This document shows, one piece after another, positions 22,927 to 35,645 of a stretch of DNA of 64,000 nt. The stretch is from Siderastrea siderea. Taxonomy: Eukaryota; Cnidaria; Anthozoa; Scleractinia; Rhizangiidae. The position numbers and the translations under genes were made by a program. A model generated the notes under the pieces. That model was not told the DNA's origin, did no database searches, and saw only the letters and a program-made list of their open reading frames with translations. The DNA lies in contig OZ034975.1 in assembly GCA_964030785.1 (NCBI GenBank), positions 2,509,701-2,573,700 of the forward strand, given 5' to 3'. The stretch's first letter is position 1; every line of letters begins with the position of its first letter.

Positions 22927-25900
22927 ACAATACCGCACCAGCATACTACCTAAAATCTTCAAGTACAAGGTATACATCGTAGGTTGTAATGAGAAATGAT
23001 AAAATATAAAAAAAAGTAATATTTGTCCAGGTTTATCCTGCATTTAAGACTACTACAGCAAACCCCAAGCCCAGTGTACATTAAATGTACATGTACACTG
23101 TATGACGCTTTGTATTCTATGCCAGTCACTTTGTGGCCACATTCAGTTTACCTCAGAATGTCTATTTTTTAACAAATCTCCAATATCAGTTAAAATATTT
23201 ACAGTGTATCTGTGCATATGAGGCAAAACCAAATGAAAAGAATCATTGAGTAACAGGGAGTATACACATTCACTGATTTTACATTTACGGTCTTATCTGT
23301 TTTGGCTGCCTTCATTTCACTTGCGGTTAACAATCTTCTGAGTTCAGTCCTCTTATGGCCTTATACATGTAGACGTGGTCCTAGAAAAAAATATTGAGAA
23401 GAAATTTAAAAAAAAAGTTCTAGGCCTGTCATACACTCAACATTATTAGGTTGTAATGTTAATTTTCAATAACATAATTATATAAAGGTTCATGTAAATT
23501 TACAATAACATTATGAATACAGTTCAAGCAGTGAACAAAATTAGTAAAAGGTGTAAATATTAATTTAATGACTTTTAGTCAAGTATTGGGTTCCAAAGCT
23601 GTGGAGTAGCAAAATAAGAAAGATTTCTTAAAATAAACTGTCACTTTAGTGACATCGACAAACATCGTAAGCATTACAGTGATAGTCCATTTCAAAACCT
23701 TAATAGCCCTGATCAGAATACAATTTTCTCGTACACCATAACAGAACACATCCTGTTTGCATGTATTGTACTCAGTGAATTCACGATGATCCGGTTTTCA
23801 CATGTTCATGTACGAGGTTCCAACAAATCTCCAAAAATGATGTGCCTATTGACCGAGTGAGAGGACTAGACAGGAAAATATTTGGCTTAAGGTCATGGTG
23901 TACAGACTGAGCACAGCGAGGTCTGTGTGCCACAACCGGCTTGTCCTAACTCTGTCAATACACATTTATCATACCACCAATTTCATGCTACATGTAAATA
24001 CATGTATTTTTGGAAAATTTCAAAACTATGCTTAAAAATACTCAAAGCATGTTAAAGTGCACGCGTGTTGAATGAACCAATGATGTGTGCAAGACTGGAC
24101 GGCTTTTTCCAGACTGGCTTGCATCCACCCACCTGGCCCTACACACATCAACTCGGAATACATCTGTACCGTATATAATACACTAAGAGAGAACTGTTGT
24201 CCACCCATCATGGAAAAACGGCTTAGTTACAAAAAGCCAAAACCACACCACTTCTATACTTTCCTGGCAGGGATGTACAACACTGTGCCATGGTTGTTGA
24301 TGTGTCACTACTTTCAACTACTTACGCAAATTGATGTCAGTTTTCAAGATATCATATTGTTGAGTGGTGAATTGTTCATGGGTACCAGCTAGTTTTTTTT
24401 TATAATATTGTGTTGGCGGGGATGTACGGTGGTATAAGAAGTTGAGGTCTCAAGTGACTGAAAAATGAAAATGGTGGACATGAAATTCAAAGCCCAGATG
24501 CAAGGAAATACAATGTATGCTGCTATTGTAGTTTTAACCCTGTTATCCCAAGCAGTTGGCCTCTAGTGGTCTAACGTGGTTGTAACTGGGTGTAGATGTT
24601 ATGTAGTGAAATGAAATGAGACCCCAAGAGAAGCTGAACCTGAGGTGTTCCCTATACCAGCCCAGAGTTCTAACCACTACATGTACAGTAACCTACATTG
24701 TACAGAATGTAGATTACATAGGAATCTAGACGTGAGCTACAGGTGTACAGCTGTACTGTAGGGCATTACTTACAGTACAAGGTCACCATATAGTCAGATG
24801 CCTTTAACACTGCCCTTTCTAGCACTATGCAGGACATGATACAGTATGAACCTAGTAAGATGACCTACTTCACTAACAGTTTTCTTGTAGATTAGTACAA
24901 TCATGTAGCTGGAGTGCAGAAGGTCATGGGTATGACTTCAGTTAGGGATTTAACTTGGTGTCCTTATCCCACAATTGCTTCATGTTGAGCACATGTATCA
25001 TCATTCTTTTGGGTAATAAATGACCAATCTTAGTAATTATTTACAACATCAGTAATTATTTTACAATATTAATAACCATGGCTCTATATCAGCAGGGCTT
25101 TTGTTTCAGTGTACTGGTCGGGATTGTGGTTTGTCCACAATAATCTAGTATCCATGTCTTAAAAATTCAAGCATTCAATGATCACCAAGGAGATAATGTC
25201 TTCATATGACATGAATCCATATGCCATTCTGTCAAAATCTTTAAAAGGAATGCCTGCAACCAACACCCAATACACTCTACATGTACACGTCTTTTGTTTC
25301 AAGAAAACAGATTCTAATGTATACAGCTAAAACGTTGTCTGATTTTACAGCCTTGAGCTTACACGAGGAGACCAAAAGGTAGTATGGGTAGCTGAAATGG
25401 TTTGTGATTCGGCTGTAATTTTGCAGTTGTCGCTACCGTAGGAGGGGTGAAAGTACGATAAACACTTGCCTGTATGATTTAATTTGTGTAGGGGTAGGCC
25501 ACAGCTAAGCTTGGTAAATTTATTAATAGATTACCCATAGCACCTTGTGGTCTCATTGCGTAGGTTTTCCAACAACGTTAATTGTAGCTGTATGCTTGAG
25601 TAACTTACCTGACCATGTGTGATGCATTCCTTTGCTATGTACAACATGCATCAAGAAACTGTTTTGCTGTAGAACTTGGAGTCATACTGATACAATGTGT
25701 ACAAATGTAGAAACCTGATGAAAAATTTTGAGAGTAAAATTAATAAATGGATCATAAAAAATAAACTTACTACTCACATACATGTACATGTAGCTACATG
25801 TATAAAGGTGAATGTAAATCATACTTTAATTTCATCTATACCACAGTACATGAACTACTTTACAGATCCCAGGAGATTGTTGAAGGAGCAGTGTACGTAC

Positions 25901-28900
25901 ATGTAGATGTATGAGGTTCAAGTTTGAACTGAAATTAACTTCTATATAGGATGTAACTAAACAGCGCCAGTCATCTAGCCCAGTTGATTGTGTTATTGAC
26001 CTTTCAAATACATGTACAGTACATGTGTAAGTTAATATTTGGTTCTTGGGCAAAAGTGCAAAAAACTCACTGGAGACAGTTTGACACACTGAACACCATC
26101 CCCTTAAAGCCAAATAATTTTTTCCTTCAGCTCTTGCTTTAGGTCAGTAAGCACATAATTTTTTGAATTAGGAAATAAGCCAAAAATTGAAAAGTTGCCA
26201 TTTTGAAGGCTGTTTTCCCATAACATGATTGAGCAGTTTTGATGATTTTCAAAAAAAGAAAAGCATTCATGAGACACTCAAATGCCCTCCTGGATTTATA
26301 AAGTTCTTTCATCTACATGTAGACTACTCCGAACAAGTAGGTACATTGTTTTCATAATGTTTTCTGCACACTACAGGTGTAATTAGTATATCACATGCCA
26401 TTCACCTCCGAACACAACAGTGGTCACCTCCACAGTTTTTTTGTCCATATCTGATAACAAGTTACCTGTACCAGTCTGTGGGGCTGGATATTCACTTGTG
26501 TGGCATAATAATTATTATACTGAGAGAACCATTATTCACCTTAATGTCTCTGACATTTAACATTTATTCCATGAGCATGTATGTACTGGATATAGGGTGG
26601 TAAGTAACCAACAAGGTACATAGCACAAAGTTGATAAAAATCACCTCATATCCTAAATGAGCACAACAGAATTAATAATATTCCTTTATTAAATCTCAAC
26701 TTTAGTTATCTTTTCTGAATTATGGGTGCCTGTATTTTGGACAAGCTTCTAGCTTTTACTTGGATGACATGCTATTTTGAATGCCATGGTACTTGGCATG
26801 CAGTTTCCATGCATGCAGCAAAATCAAATTTAAGGTGCCAGTGTATGAAGGGACATGTTGAAATTTGTGTTGCATGAGCTCAAAAAGCACCAGCCACACA
26901 CCAAAGGGTGTCATGTTGTTGCAAAAATGTAAGCACCTTTCAATTTCCTCTCTGCTAAATAAATGTTCCTGCTACAGTACATGCCTTTAGCATAACAATT
27001 GCAGTGTCGCACTGCTGTGTGTCTCTGTGACATGTCCCTGCAACATGTCCCCTCATACCCTGGCATCTACCGTATACAAAAGGAAGGAATTCAACGCCTG
27101 AAATTGAGAATTTAGTGTATTACTACTACGTGTATAGGGTCTCCACTGTGAGTCTGTCATGGATAAATTACTGTTAAGTATTTAGGCATACATTGGACAT
27201 TAGGTTGGGATGAAAGTTCATAAATCTGGTGACCATTTTAGAACTGTTCATTGCAATGAAAAACTCCCATATGCAAACTCCCTCGAAAAGAGGACTTTGA
27301 GAAATGCACACATTTCCACCTTATGCCACTAGAATAAAAATGCTATGGTGTCAAGTCCTGGAGTCGTTACTATTCAAATAATATCAAATCTGATCATGTT
27401 AGTACACATCACTATCTTTGCTTAAAAAAAATCAAGAATTCTCATAAACCGTTAAAGAACTCACTAATTGGCAAATTATGCATGTTTCATTTCATGTTTT
27501 CTCCGCTTTGACAAGTGATTAAAGAAAAATTTAGGCTTTCATTGTATTCAAGTTTATGTGTACACGTATCTGAGTGAAACGCATTTCAACTGAACTGTTG
27601 GTTAGCGTGTAGGCATTATGAAATCACCTACAACTAATCACCAATGATACATGTAGATGCATGGAGATACACGTACGTGCTTACATGTGAAATGCCTACT
27701 CCTCAAATTATCCGGATTTGCGAAGTTCTGATAGTGGTACGTCGACTACTTCTTGGTCGGTAAACCTTTGTTTTACTACGCCGGGCTTATCACACTTTGA
27801 TGTGAAAAGTGTAAGTCACAGAATGCCACATGTGTGAGCAATGGCTTTCGTTGTTACTTGATACCACTGTCCCACTTGGGGTCAATTTCACAAAGGCCGT
27901 TTTTGATCATGATTTGCAACGTGCAAATTTGCACAGTGAACGCTTACACTGTGTGTTAAAGCTTGTTACACTCATTTGGCAGAATGTCACAAAGAAAGGA
28001 ACTTTAAGCCCTCCATTGAAAACTAAATGTACATGAAATGTTAGTCATACCAGCTACGTATTATGAGGAATTAGGTTACATGTACTCACCGGCCTTGAAA
28101 TCGATCGATCAGTCCGTTGGTAATTCAGTCCGTTTATACTTGAATCGAGCAATCATCAACCATCTTTACAATCATCTTCCAACAGAGCACGTTCTGAGTT
28201 GAGCCTTGCTAATCGTAAGCGAAAATAATCTAAAGAATAGCGTAATAAACCACTTTCACGTACGATAACCAGCTCTATTCGACACAAACCCATATTTTTT
28301 TAAACTCACCGCCGGTTACCCAGCTTTGCGACCGGGCCGCTTTCAAGGGGTCATGTGATTTACAACCGCACGCTCGAGAATTGCAGGCGCAAGTAACCGG
28401 TGAATGTGTGTCTGTGTCTGTGATCTGTGTGTGTTGGATTTCTCCGTGTTTGTGTGCGCCAGAAAGTGAAACGTGGATAGTTTTTTTACTCCAGTGGTTG
28501 AAGAGTTGTGGGATTCGATGCAGAGCTGCCCTCCCTTACACAAAGGTACAGTATTAATCTTAAATTTCTTGAATAGATTCTACATCCTCTTTGGCGGCCT
28601 TTTTGGTTCGTTCGGTTCGGCTGAGGTCAGAAAAGTACATGTAAGCTTTAAGTTACTCGGCCGAGTTTGGCGACCAGACATAAATGTCCAGGGAAAAAAG
28701 TGAGCTTCATTTGCAACATATTCGAATTTTACCTAATAAGTTGGATTTTTGCAAGAATATAGAATAATAATTCTTAGATATTGACTTTTCTTGCAAGTAA
28801 ATAGGTCGAATAAATTTCAATGACTGTGTTATAGTCAAGCAGCACTCTCGTTCTGCAGCCAATTGGAACGATCTTTACAACAGCTTGATATACAAGGTCG

Positions 28901-31900
28901 CCTCAGGACAAACGTTCGTTACTCAAACTCAGTCAAAAAGTTGGACTTGGTGAGCAAATATAGACAGGCTAAATTAGAATCTATCTGGCAAGCCATTTGC
29001 ATGTCACTGAATAAGAATGGTCTCTTTTGTTCATAAAACATTAATACACAAGTAAATAACTGGCTGGATGTTCTAAAATTTCTCAATCAACATTACCTTC
29101 TGTAAAATCAAAGTGAACCAGTTTTGGTGTGAATTTTTATCAACTTACCGATATTGTGTTTTTGCATTCCTTCTACCATGAATGACTGGGAATTATTAAT
29201 TTAGGATAACCTTTATTGACATGTCACTTTTTGGTCATATAAGAAATAATGTACATGTGTCAACTTCATATTTTACTTCCAATTCGATTTCTGGTGGTCT
29301 GCAATAGCAGTACTGTCAAGTTCTATTAGTTGAAACTGTTATTTAAACATACTTTAGCGTGCATGGTTGCTGAAGGAAAGTATTTATGTGGGGCCTCTTT
29401 GCATGGATTTCCTGTCTGGATGAATAACCCTACTTTATTTATGTTTTATTTATTTATTTATTTATTTTGTTATTTGCTAAATACTGTATACAAGATGGTC
29501 ACCCACCCACTCTTTCAGTTTTGTAACTAAATGGTGGCTACATGTATACATAAAGGACAAGACAAGCATTTTAACCCCTTTTGGGTGAGAAATCTAATAA
29601 ACTAGCCAGTCCACTCAGTCTTTCATGTAGAGCTGGCCCTTCAGAGACCTTTGCAAGTCACTGAGTAGGTGTTTCTAGTTACAGTTCACCAATCAACTTC
29701 TGTTATGTTGCAGTACTTTTTTGCCTCAAATTTTGTCAGTGGCTGAGAATATAATTATACTATACACATGTACATGTATATATGGGTCCATTCAGTGACT
29801 ATTTGGCTTGTTAAGCATACAATAGTATTTTTCACTGTTTAAAAATACACCATTTATTAGGGGTTGCATGTACATAATTATAAGAGCACGCAAAAGGTGT
29901 GCCTGTAGATGCCATACCAAAGGCACTAGCTACTCCTATTCGTCTGAGAGGAACTGTACAATATGGTTGCAGTTTTTTGGTTATTTCCCTTGGTATTTTA
30001 TTTATGTTTATTTTACTTTGTATTTTTTTTCTAGGTGCATTTGTTAAAAACTGAAAACAGTATTTCCAAGTCTAACAGGGAATCCTGGGCAACAAAGCAG
30101 ATAAGAAATACCACAACATTTGCAGTTCAGGGCCTATTTAGATAGTCTGAGTTTTACTTATGCTGCTGGTCTGGCATATCATTGGAAATATTGTAACGAG
30201 TTCACTTCATTTATCATTGCCTCTCGCTATGATTGTCGTAAGGTTTTAACACATTTCAAAATCCTGCAGCATTTTTTATGCCATGCACGACAGGCGTGAG
30301 AAAGTTTTAGCTTTTATTTGCATGGAACAACTTGCATTGTAGGCTGTTCATTAGCATGTCGCATACAACATAGTCTAAATTGGCCCTTTATATGTACAGT
30401 GTAGTTTTGTTACTTTTTCAATTAGACCTGAAACTGAACAGAACAGAACAGAGGTATTAGTTTAAACATGGAGCAATCCTGTAGGGTGAGATACTTTTGC
30501 TTGGATCACTTGTTACATGTACATAAGCCACATTAGCAGTTTAGACATATTTGTAAGATTTTTACATGATGAAACTCAGATCAAAATGATAAGTTTAAAA
30601 TGTTCGTTTAGCCATGGACTTTTGCCACAAAAAGTTATAAATGAGGAAAAGCATCAAGAGGCAAAAAAAACCAGGCTCAAAAGAAAACTGGGGCTATGAA
30701 GGAAAGAATGTAATAATTAAAAATTAAGTCCAGCTAGCATGATGAAGGTGGCAACCAGCATAATGAGACGTCAAAATAAACCAAATTGAAGTCAACATGT
30801 ACACACAATGTACGTCTTTTTCTTTCCAGATGTTTTTGTGGAAACAGCTTTCTATCTTGCGTGTAATGGTTAATACATTTATTGAATGAGATCAAGTAAC
30901 TGAAACTACAGCCCACCGAAGTTATACCTTCACAGATTCCTTTCATTTTTGCGTTGTAGGTGAAGTGACAAAAATGAATAGGTATGAGAAAAATCATTTT
31001 TTTCAGTCTAAAGCTTCAGTTTATTACACATGGTGATGTAAGATACTGTATCAACCAGTGGCAAATTGACTGTTTTACATAACTTGATAATTTTTCATAT
31101 CTTTTGGCAAAAAAAAAAAACTCTAAGCACAAAAACTGCTTTTAAGTTAAGTTACATTGTAATGTACATAAGAGATTTTTGGGGGCATATCTTTTTAATA
31201 TGTTTTTGACAAATGCTATCAAAATTAGATTGAAATATAATATGTACTTGTAATATCAAAGTACATACACGGTAATCACTACGCAAGAGCTTGCTTTGCA
31301 GTTGTGCGTGAGTGGCAATTGTGCATGTGTTTTTAAATTCTAAGTGAGCAGCTCCTAAACCAATTTGATGAAATTCAGCCAAAGTTGTAATATAGTTTTC
31401 CAGCAATACCATGTCCGCAAATTTGAATTTTCCTTCTATTTGAAAGGTTTAGCTTTTTTTCCAGAGGTACATGTAGTGCCTTTTATTTCTCAGCCTTACA
31501 TTGTAAATTTTTAATTTTATTTGAAAGTTTTAGCTTGTTTTCTTAAGGTACAAGTAGTACTTTTTATCTCTAATCCATATTTACACATGGAACTGTAGCA
31601 GCTTACAAACACAGATGCAAACACAGATGCAAAAAATCTGAATTCTGGTTTGTGAGACCACTGCATAAAGAATCAAATCCAGTGGCAATTGAAAGAAGTA
31701 CAGGAGAATTCATATTTTTTGAAAGAAATTAAATTTTTAACCCTTTACTAGAATTGTTAAGCTTTAATCAATGGTTTGTACAAGGGTTTGTCAAAACAAT
31801 GGACATTACAGTAGCCTGTATGCAGACGGTCCTATGGAGTGGCTGATGACTTAATAGACTAGCAATGGAAACATTTTTGGTTCCTCTGCTGAATTTGATT

Positions 31901-32429
31901 TGCAGTCGTAAAAGCTCTGGCTGATCAGTATTATTTTGCAAATGTATCAAGTTCTGTAAAGTATCTTAATCAACATCTTCAGACGACAGTGCAATGCAAC
32001 ACTTTAGTTTTAACTGTATTTTTTTGTTTGGCTCTTCAGTAGAGACTAAAATATTTCAGTCAACCAAAGTAAAATTTTGCAAAGTACAGTGTGTGTACCT
32101 GTAAATGTGTCGAATGTAACAACCATTTTTAATTCCTAGGCCGTCACTTGTCAAGCTGAAAAGTCATAAGCCAACTTAGAGTTTAGTTAATGTTTATAGG
32201 GTTGCCCCATGTTTAAAATCAATTTGGTATTAGAAGGTTTTGTTAAGATATACATTGTATAATCATTATTCACTGTACGTTGTTGGTTTTGGTGGTATGG
32301 CAATTGTAGTGCATGTTTATATTTTGTACCCTGGCCATTTGAATTTCCAGAGAATATGTATTAGAAATTGCACTACAGTTTGCAATAAAAATTATCATTG
32401 AGGCACATAAGAATTGCTTGGAACGTTTG
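22927..32429. other. AT-rich, TACATGTA-rich interior with no recognised gene
   Basis: This 9.5 kb has many TACATGTA-type octamers, for example around 25780-25800 and 25900. Frames are short and scattered on both strands, and none carries a domain I recognise. A TTTATTTA microsatellite lies near 29445. The segment at 28080-28700 is less AT-rich and contains CG dinucleotides and TG-rich repeats, which could be a promoter or first exon, but nothing proves it. Confidence 0.4.
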
Positions 32430-32958
32430 TCAAACACTGTTAACCAAAAGCCTGGAAAGCCCAGGGAAACCTGGGCTTCTAGGTTTTTGAATTCTTAGAA
32501 CATTGGGCTTGAGGCTTTTCAAGTACTGTGATGTTTTCCAACCACACCAACCGGGCTTTTCAGGTGCATATGATATGTTCGAACCAGACTTTCTGGAAAA
32601 CCCTGGTAAAACCAGACAAACAAGGTTTTTGAGGTTTTGTCTTTGAACCAGACGTACCAAGAAAGCCTGGTTAAACCAGGCTAACCAACCTTTTCAGGTA
32701 ATTTTTTCGAACCAGACTCGCCATAAAAGCCTGGTTAAACCAGACTAACCTGACTTTTCAGGTTATAATTTTCGTCCCTAAACCGGCCTTACCAGGCTTC
32801 TGTGGTACAATACAACCAGGCTCACCCTAAAAGCCTGGTAAAACCAGCCTTACCAGACTTTTTACCAGACTTGTTTTCTTCACAAAAGCCTGGTAAGTCT
32901 GGTTGAACCAGACTTGACCAGGCTTACCAGACTTTTTACCGGGCTCTTGGTGCAAGGG
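32430..32958. repeat. Right subterminal array of CCTGGTAA units
   Basis: This is the inverted partner of the array at 20897-21430. It ends in GGGCTCTTGGTGCAAGGG. Units are more diverged (AAACCAGACTAACC, AAAAGCCTGG) than on the left, which suggests the element is not recent or that the arrays evolve independently. Confidence 0.85.
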
Positions 32959-34829
32959 CCTGTATCATAATCATTAATCCTTTCTGCCATTTACACTCTA
33001 TCTCTTAAGATCGCAGAATAAATTATAAAACGTGGAATTAACCATCATTTTCTATCATTACCATCGTTTAAAAAACCCTTACACATTCACTTCATCTTGA
33101 CTTGAAATTCGCAGATTGAATCAAAGGAATCAAGTTCCTGGGGCAATTTTGTGCCGCCGTCCAAGATAATAGCCGTACCGCCTGCATCCTAGCTCCTCCT
33201 ACGATTCAAATTGCGTGGACTTCAGCGTCTCTCCCAACAGTAATACACAAAATGTTAGTGTTCTCCAGGAAGCCAAGGATGCTCCGAGATTATTAATTAT
33301 TACTAGTAAGCGTTTGCTCCGTAAAAGACCGTTCAGTGCCATCAAAATCTGTCCGAAAGAAGAACTAATTTTTACCCATTATCTGTATAACGGATATCTG
33401 TCTACAACCCTCACAAGTTCCCCAGTAAACCTGTTCAGGAAAGCAGAAGTTTCTGCTTGACTCCATGGGCGACTGCCTTATTGGGAAAACATAAAATCGC
33501 AAATCAGAAGTGTTACAGCACAGGCCTCCAGTGTCAAAAACTGGGAATAAGAGAAAACAATTCTCATCTTTGTGAAGTAGACAAGAGACCTTTGTCAAAT
33601 GACCCGTTGTAAGAATTTCATTTCAAAGAAGACCTTCGTTAATTACCAGAACTTGGCCAGGAGACAATCATTTACGGGACTTTTATTCATTCTTTCGAGT
33701 TTTCTTAGTTAATATAATTGTTAATATACTCTTCTTAGATAATATACCTTAACATCCCTCTGCTTCTTGAGCATTTTATACTTGCAGAGGTTCCATCCCA
33801 AAGAGCAAAATATCGTAACTATGCGATGTACAATTTTGGTAGAAAACTAACGCTTCCTCTAGGGTCTCAAAGTCAGTGAGAGTCATCTGACACCAATATT
33901 AACAGACCTTTTTATTATGATTACTATTACCGAAGCGCCTCTTTTGTAAACTCATTAAGCATTAATATTTTTGTCTTTCCGTCACCTTCAATTAAAGATT
34001 TCTTATCCCCGGTGAATATAATGTCTAATCCATTTAAACATTTATATGGAACTTTCCGGCAGTGGATTTCTTGCTATTCCTTTTGAGGAAACAAAAAGCC
34101 AAACGCGAAATCTACTGCTTTCATAGCTTTCTGTTCCCTTGCGCAAGTCAGTAAGATTGCTCTTATTTGCAATTTCCTCGCTCAAACATAAAAATCACAG
34201 CAACTTAAAAATTTAAAAGCCCTCCACGCAGGGCAAACAAAAAGGCCAAATAAGTGCCTGTTGTGCAAGCAGCAACTGGTTAAAAGAGAAACATCGGCGA
34301 TCAAAAAACAAAAGCGTAAAAGGTGACCTTTGGCTGCCATCTCCCAGGCTCTAATAGAAGAAAAGCCCCCGATTATCAAGAGATTGCAACAGAGCAGGAC
34401 TCACAGGGGACAAAACGCTTAGATATCTGGCAAACAAAATGCGCTAACAAAATGAAAGAATGGCTAGAGAAGAAAATAGAAATAGCAGAGGGAACAGAGA
34501 GCCTGGGAGATGACAGCCTTGGCCCCGGTAATCCGAGTAGGGAATTAGACTCCCTTCAAGACTGTCAACCTCAGGACAAAAGAGACCAAAAGAGAAGAAT
34601 GGAAATAAACGACAGGAGAAGAAAAACGGAACGTTAAACTTAAGAATTGAGGCTTTATTCTCAGAACTTAATTAACTTGCAAATATTAACGCAATGATCT
34701 TTCATTCGTTAAATCTTTATTCCATAGATCACGTGGGAAAAATAAAAACATATCCTTTAACATGTAGTCATCTTACATGGGAAAGTTACATTGACAGCAG
34801 CAGCACACCAAGCCAATTCAAACGCGACT
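32959..34829. other. Intergenic or intronic DNA, no gene supported
   Basis: A plus frame at 34323-34637 is rich in charged residues but shows no known domain; a smaller one at 33215-33460 likewise. Neither has splice or promoter context that would justify calling it. Confidence 0.35.
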
Positions 34830-35645
34830 GAAAGAAGCGCCTACAAAGCCCCGATGGCAGGAGAAACATGCCAAACTAAAATGTAACTCAAACAGGCAAA
34901 ACCCCGATGGCAAGAGGAGCATATTCAGCAAAGTAAACGTGTCATAAACACGTCCGCAAGGTAAACCTGTCATAAGCAAGCACCTGCAAAGCCCCGATGG
35001 CAAAAGCAGCATGCAAGTAAACACAAACGTGCCGCTAAAAGCACCTGCAACGCCCGGATGGCAACAGCAGCGTGCACAACAAATTCAAGCAACTGCAAAG
35101 CGCCGATGTCAAGAGCAGCATGCAAATAGATACAAACCTTTCACTACAAGTACCTGCAAAGCCCCGATGGCAAGAGCAGCATGCAAATAAACACAAACTT
35201 CTAACCACAAGAATCTGCAAAGCTCCGATGGCAAGAGCAGGGTGCACAAAAAAATTCAAGCATCTGCAAAGCCCTGATGGCAGGAGCAGCATGCAAATAA
35301 ACACAGACATTTCACTACGAACATTTGCAAAGCCCCGATGGCAAGAGCAGCACGTAAATAAACACAAACTTGTAACCACAAGCACCTGCAAAGCCCCGAT
35401 GGCCAGAGCAGCGTGCACAGCAAATTCAAGCATCTGCAAAGCCCTGATGGCAATAGCAGCATGCAAATAAACATAAACGTGTCACCACAAGCACCTGCAA
35501 GGCCCCGATGGCAAGAGCAGCGTGCACAACAAGTACAAACTTCAAGCATCTGCAAAGCCCTGATGGTAGGAGCAGCATGCAAATAAACACAGACATTTCA
35601 CTACAAGCATTTGCAAAGCCCCGATGGCAAGAGTAGCATGAAAGA
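34830..35645. repeat. About 60-bp minisatellite, open on both strands
   Basis: Some thirteen copies of a unit containing CACCTGCAAAGCCCCGATGG, then CAAGAGCAGCATGCAAATAA and ACACAAAC, are repeated with small variations. Because substitutions dominate over frame-breaking indels, long frames are open on both strands (for example 35035-35466 minus and 35072-35470 plus). The encoded peptides are merely repeat translations, Cys- or Lys-rich, without known domains. Confidence 0.85.

Larger units (their letters stand above)
20897..32958. mobile_element. 12-kb unit bounded by long inverted arrays, class unknown
   Basis: The outer ends are inverted copies: CCCTTGCACCAAGAGCC at 20897 and its near-complement GGCTCTTGGTGCAAGGG ending at 32958. 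Both ends continue inward for roughly 530 bp as arrays of CCTGGTAAACC/GGTTACCCTGG-like units. Long terminal inverted repeats with subterminal repeats are a hallmark of some DNA transposons. No transposase was found between them, and no target duplication is obvious. Other MITEs are nested inside. It may be a giant non-autonomous element or two independent insertions in opposite orientation. Confidence 0.55.
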
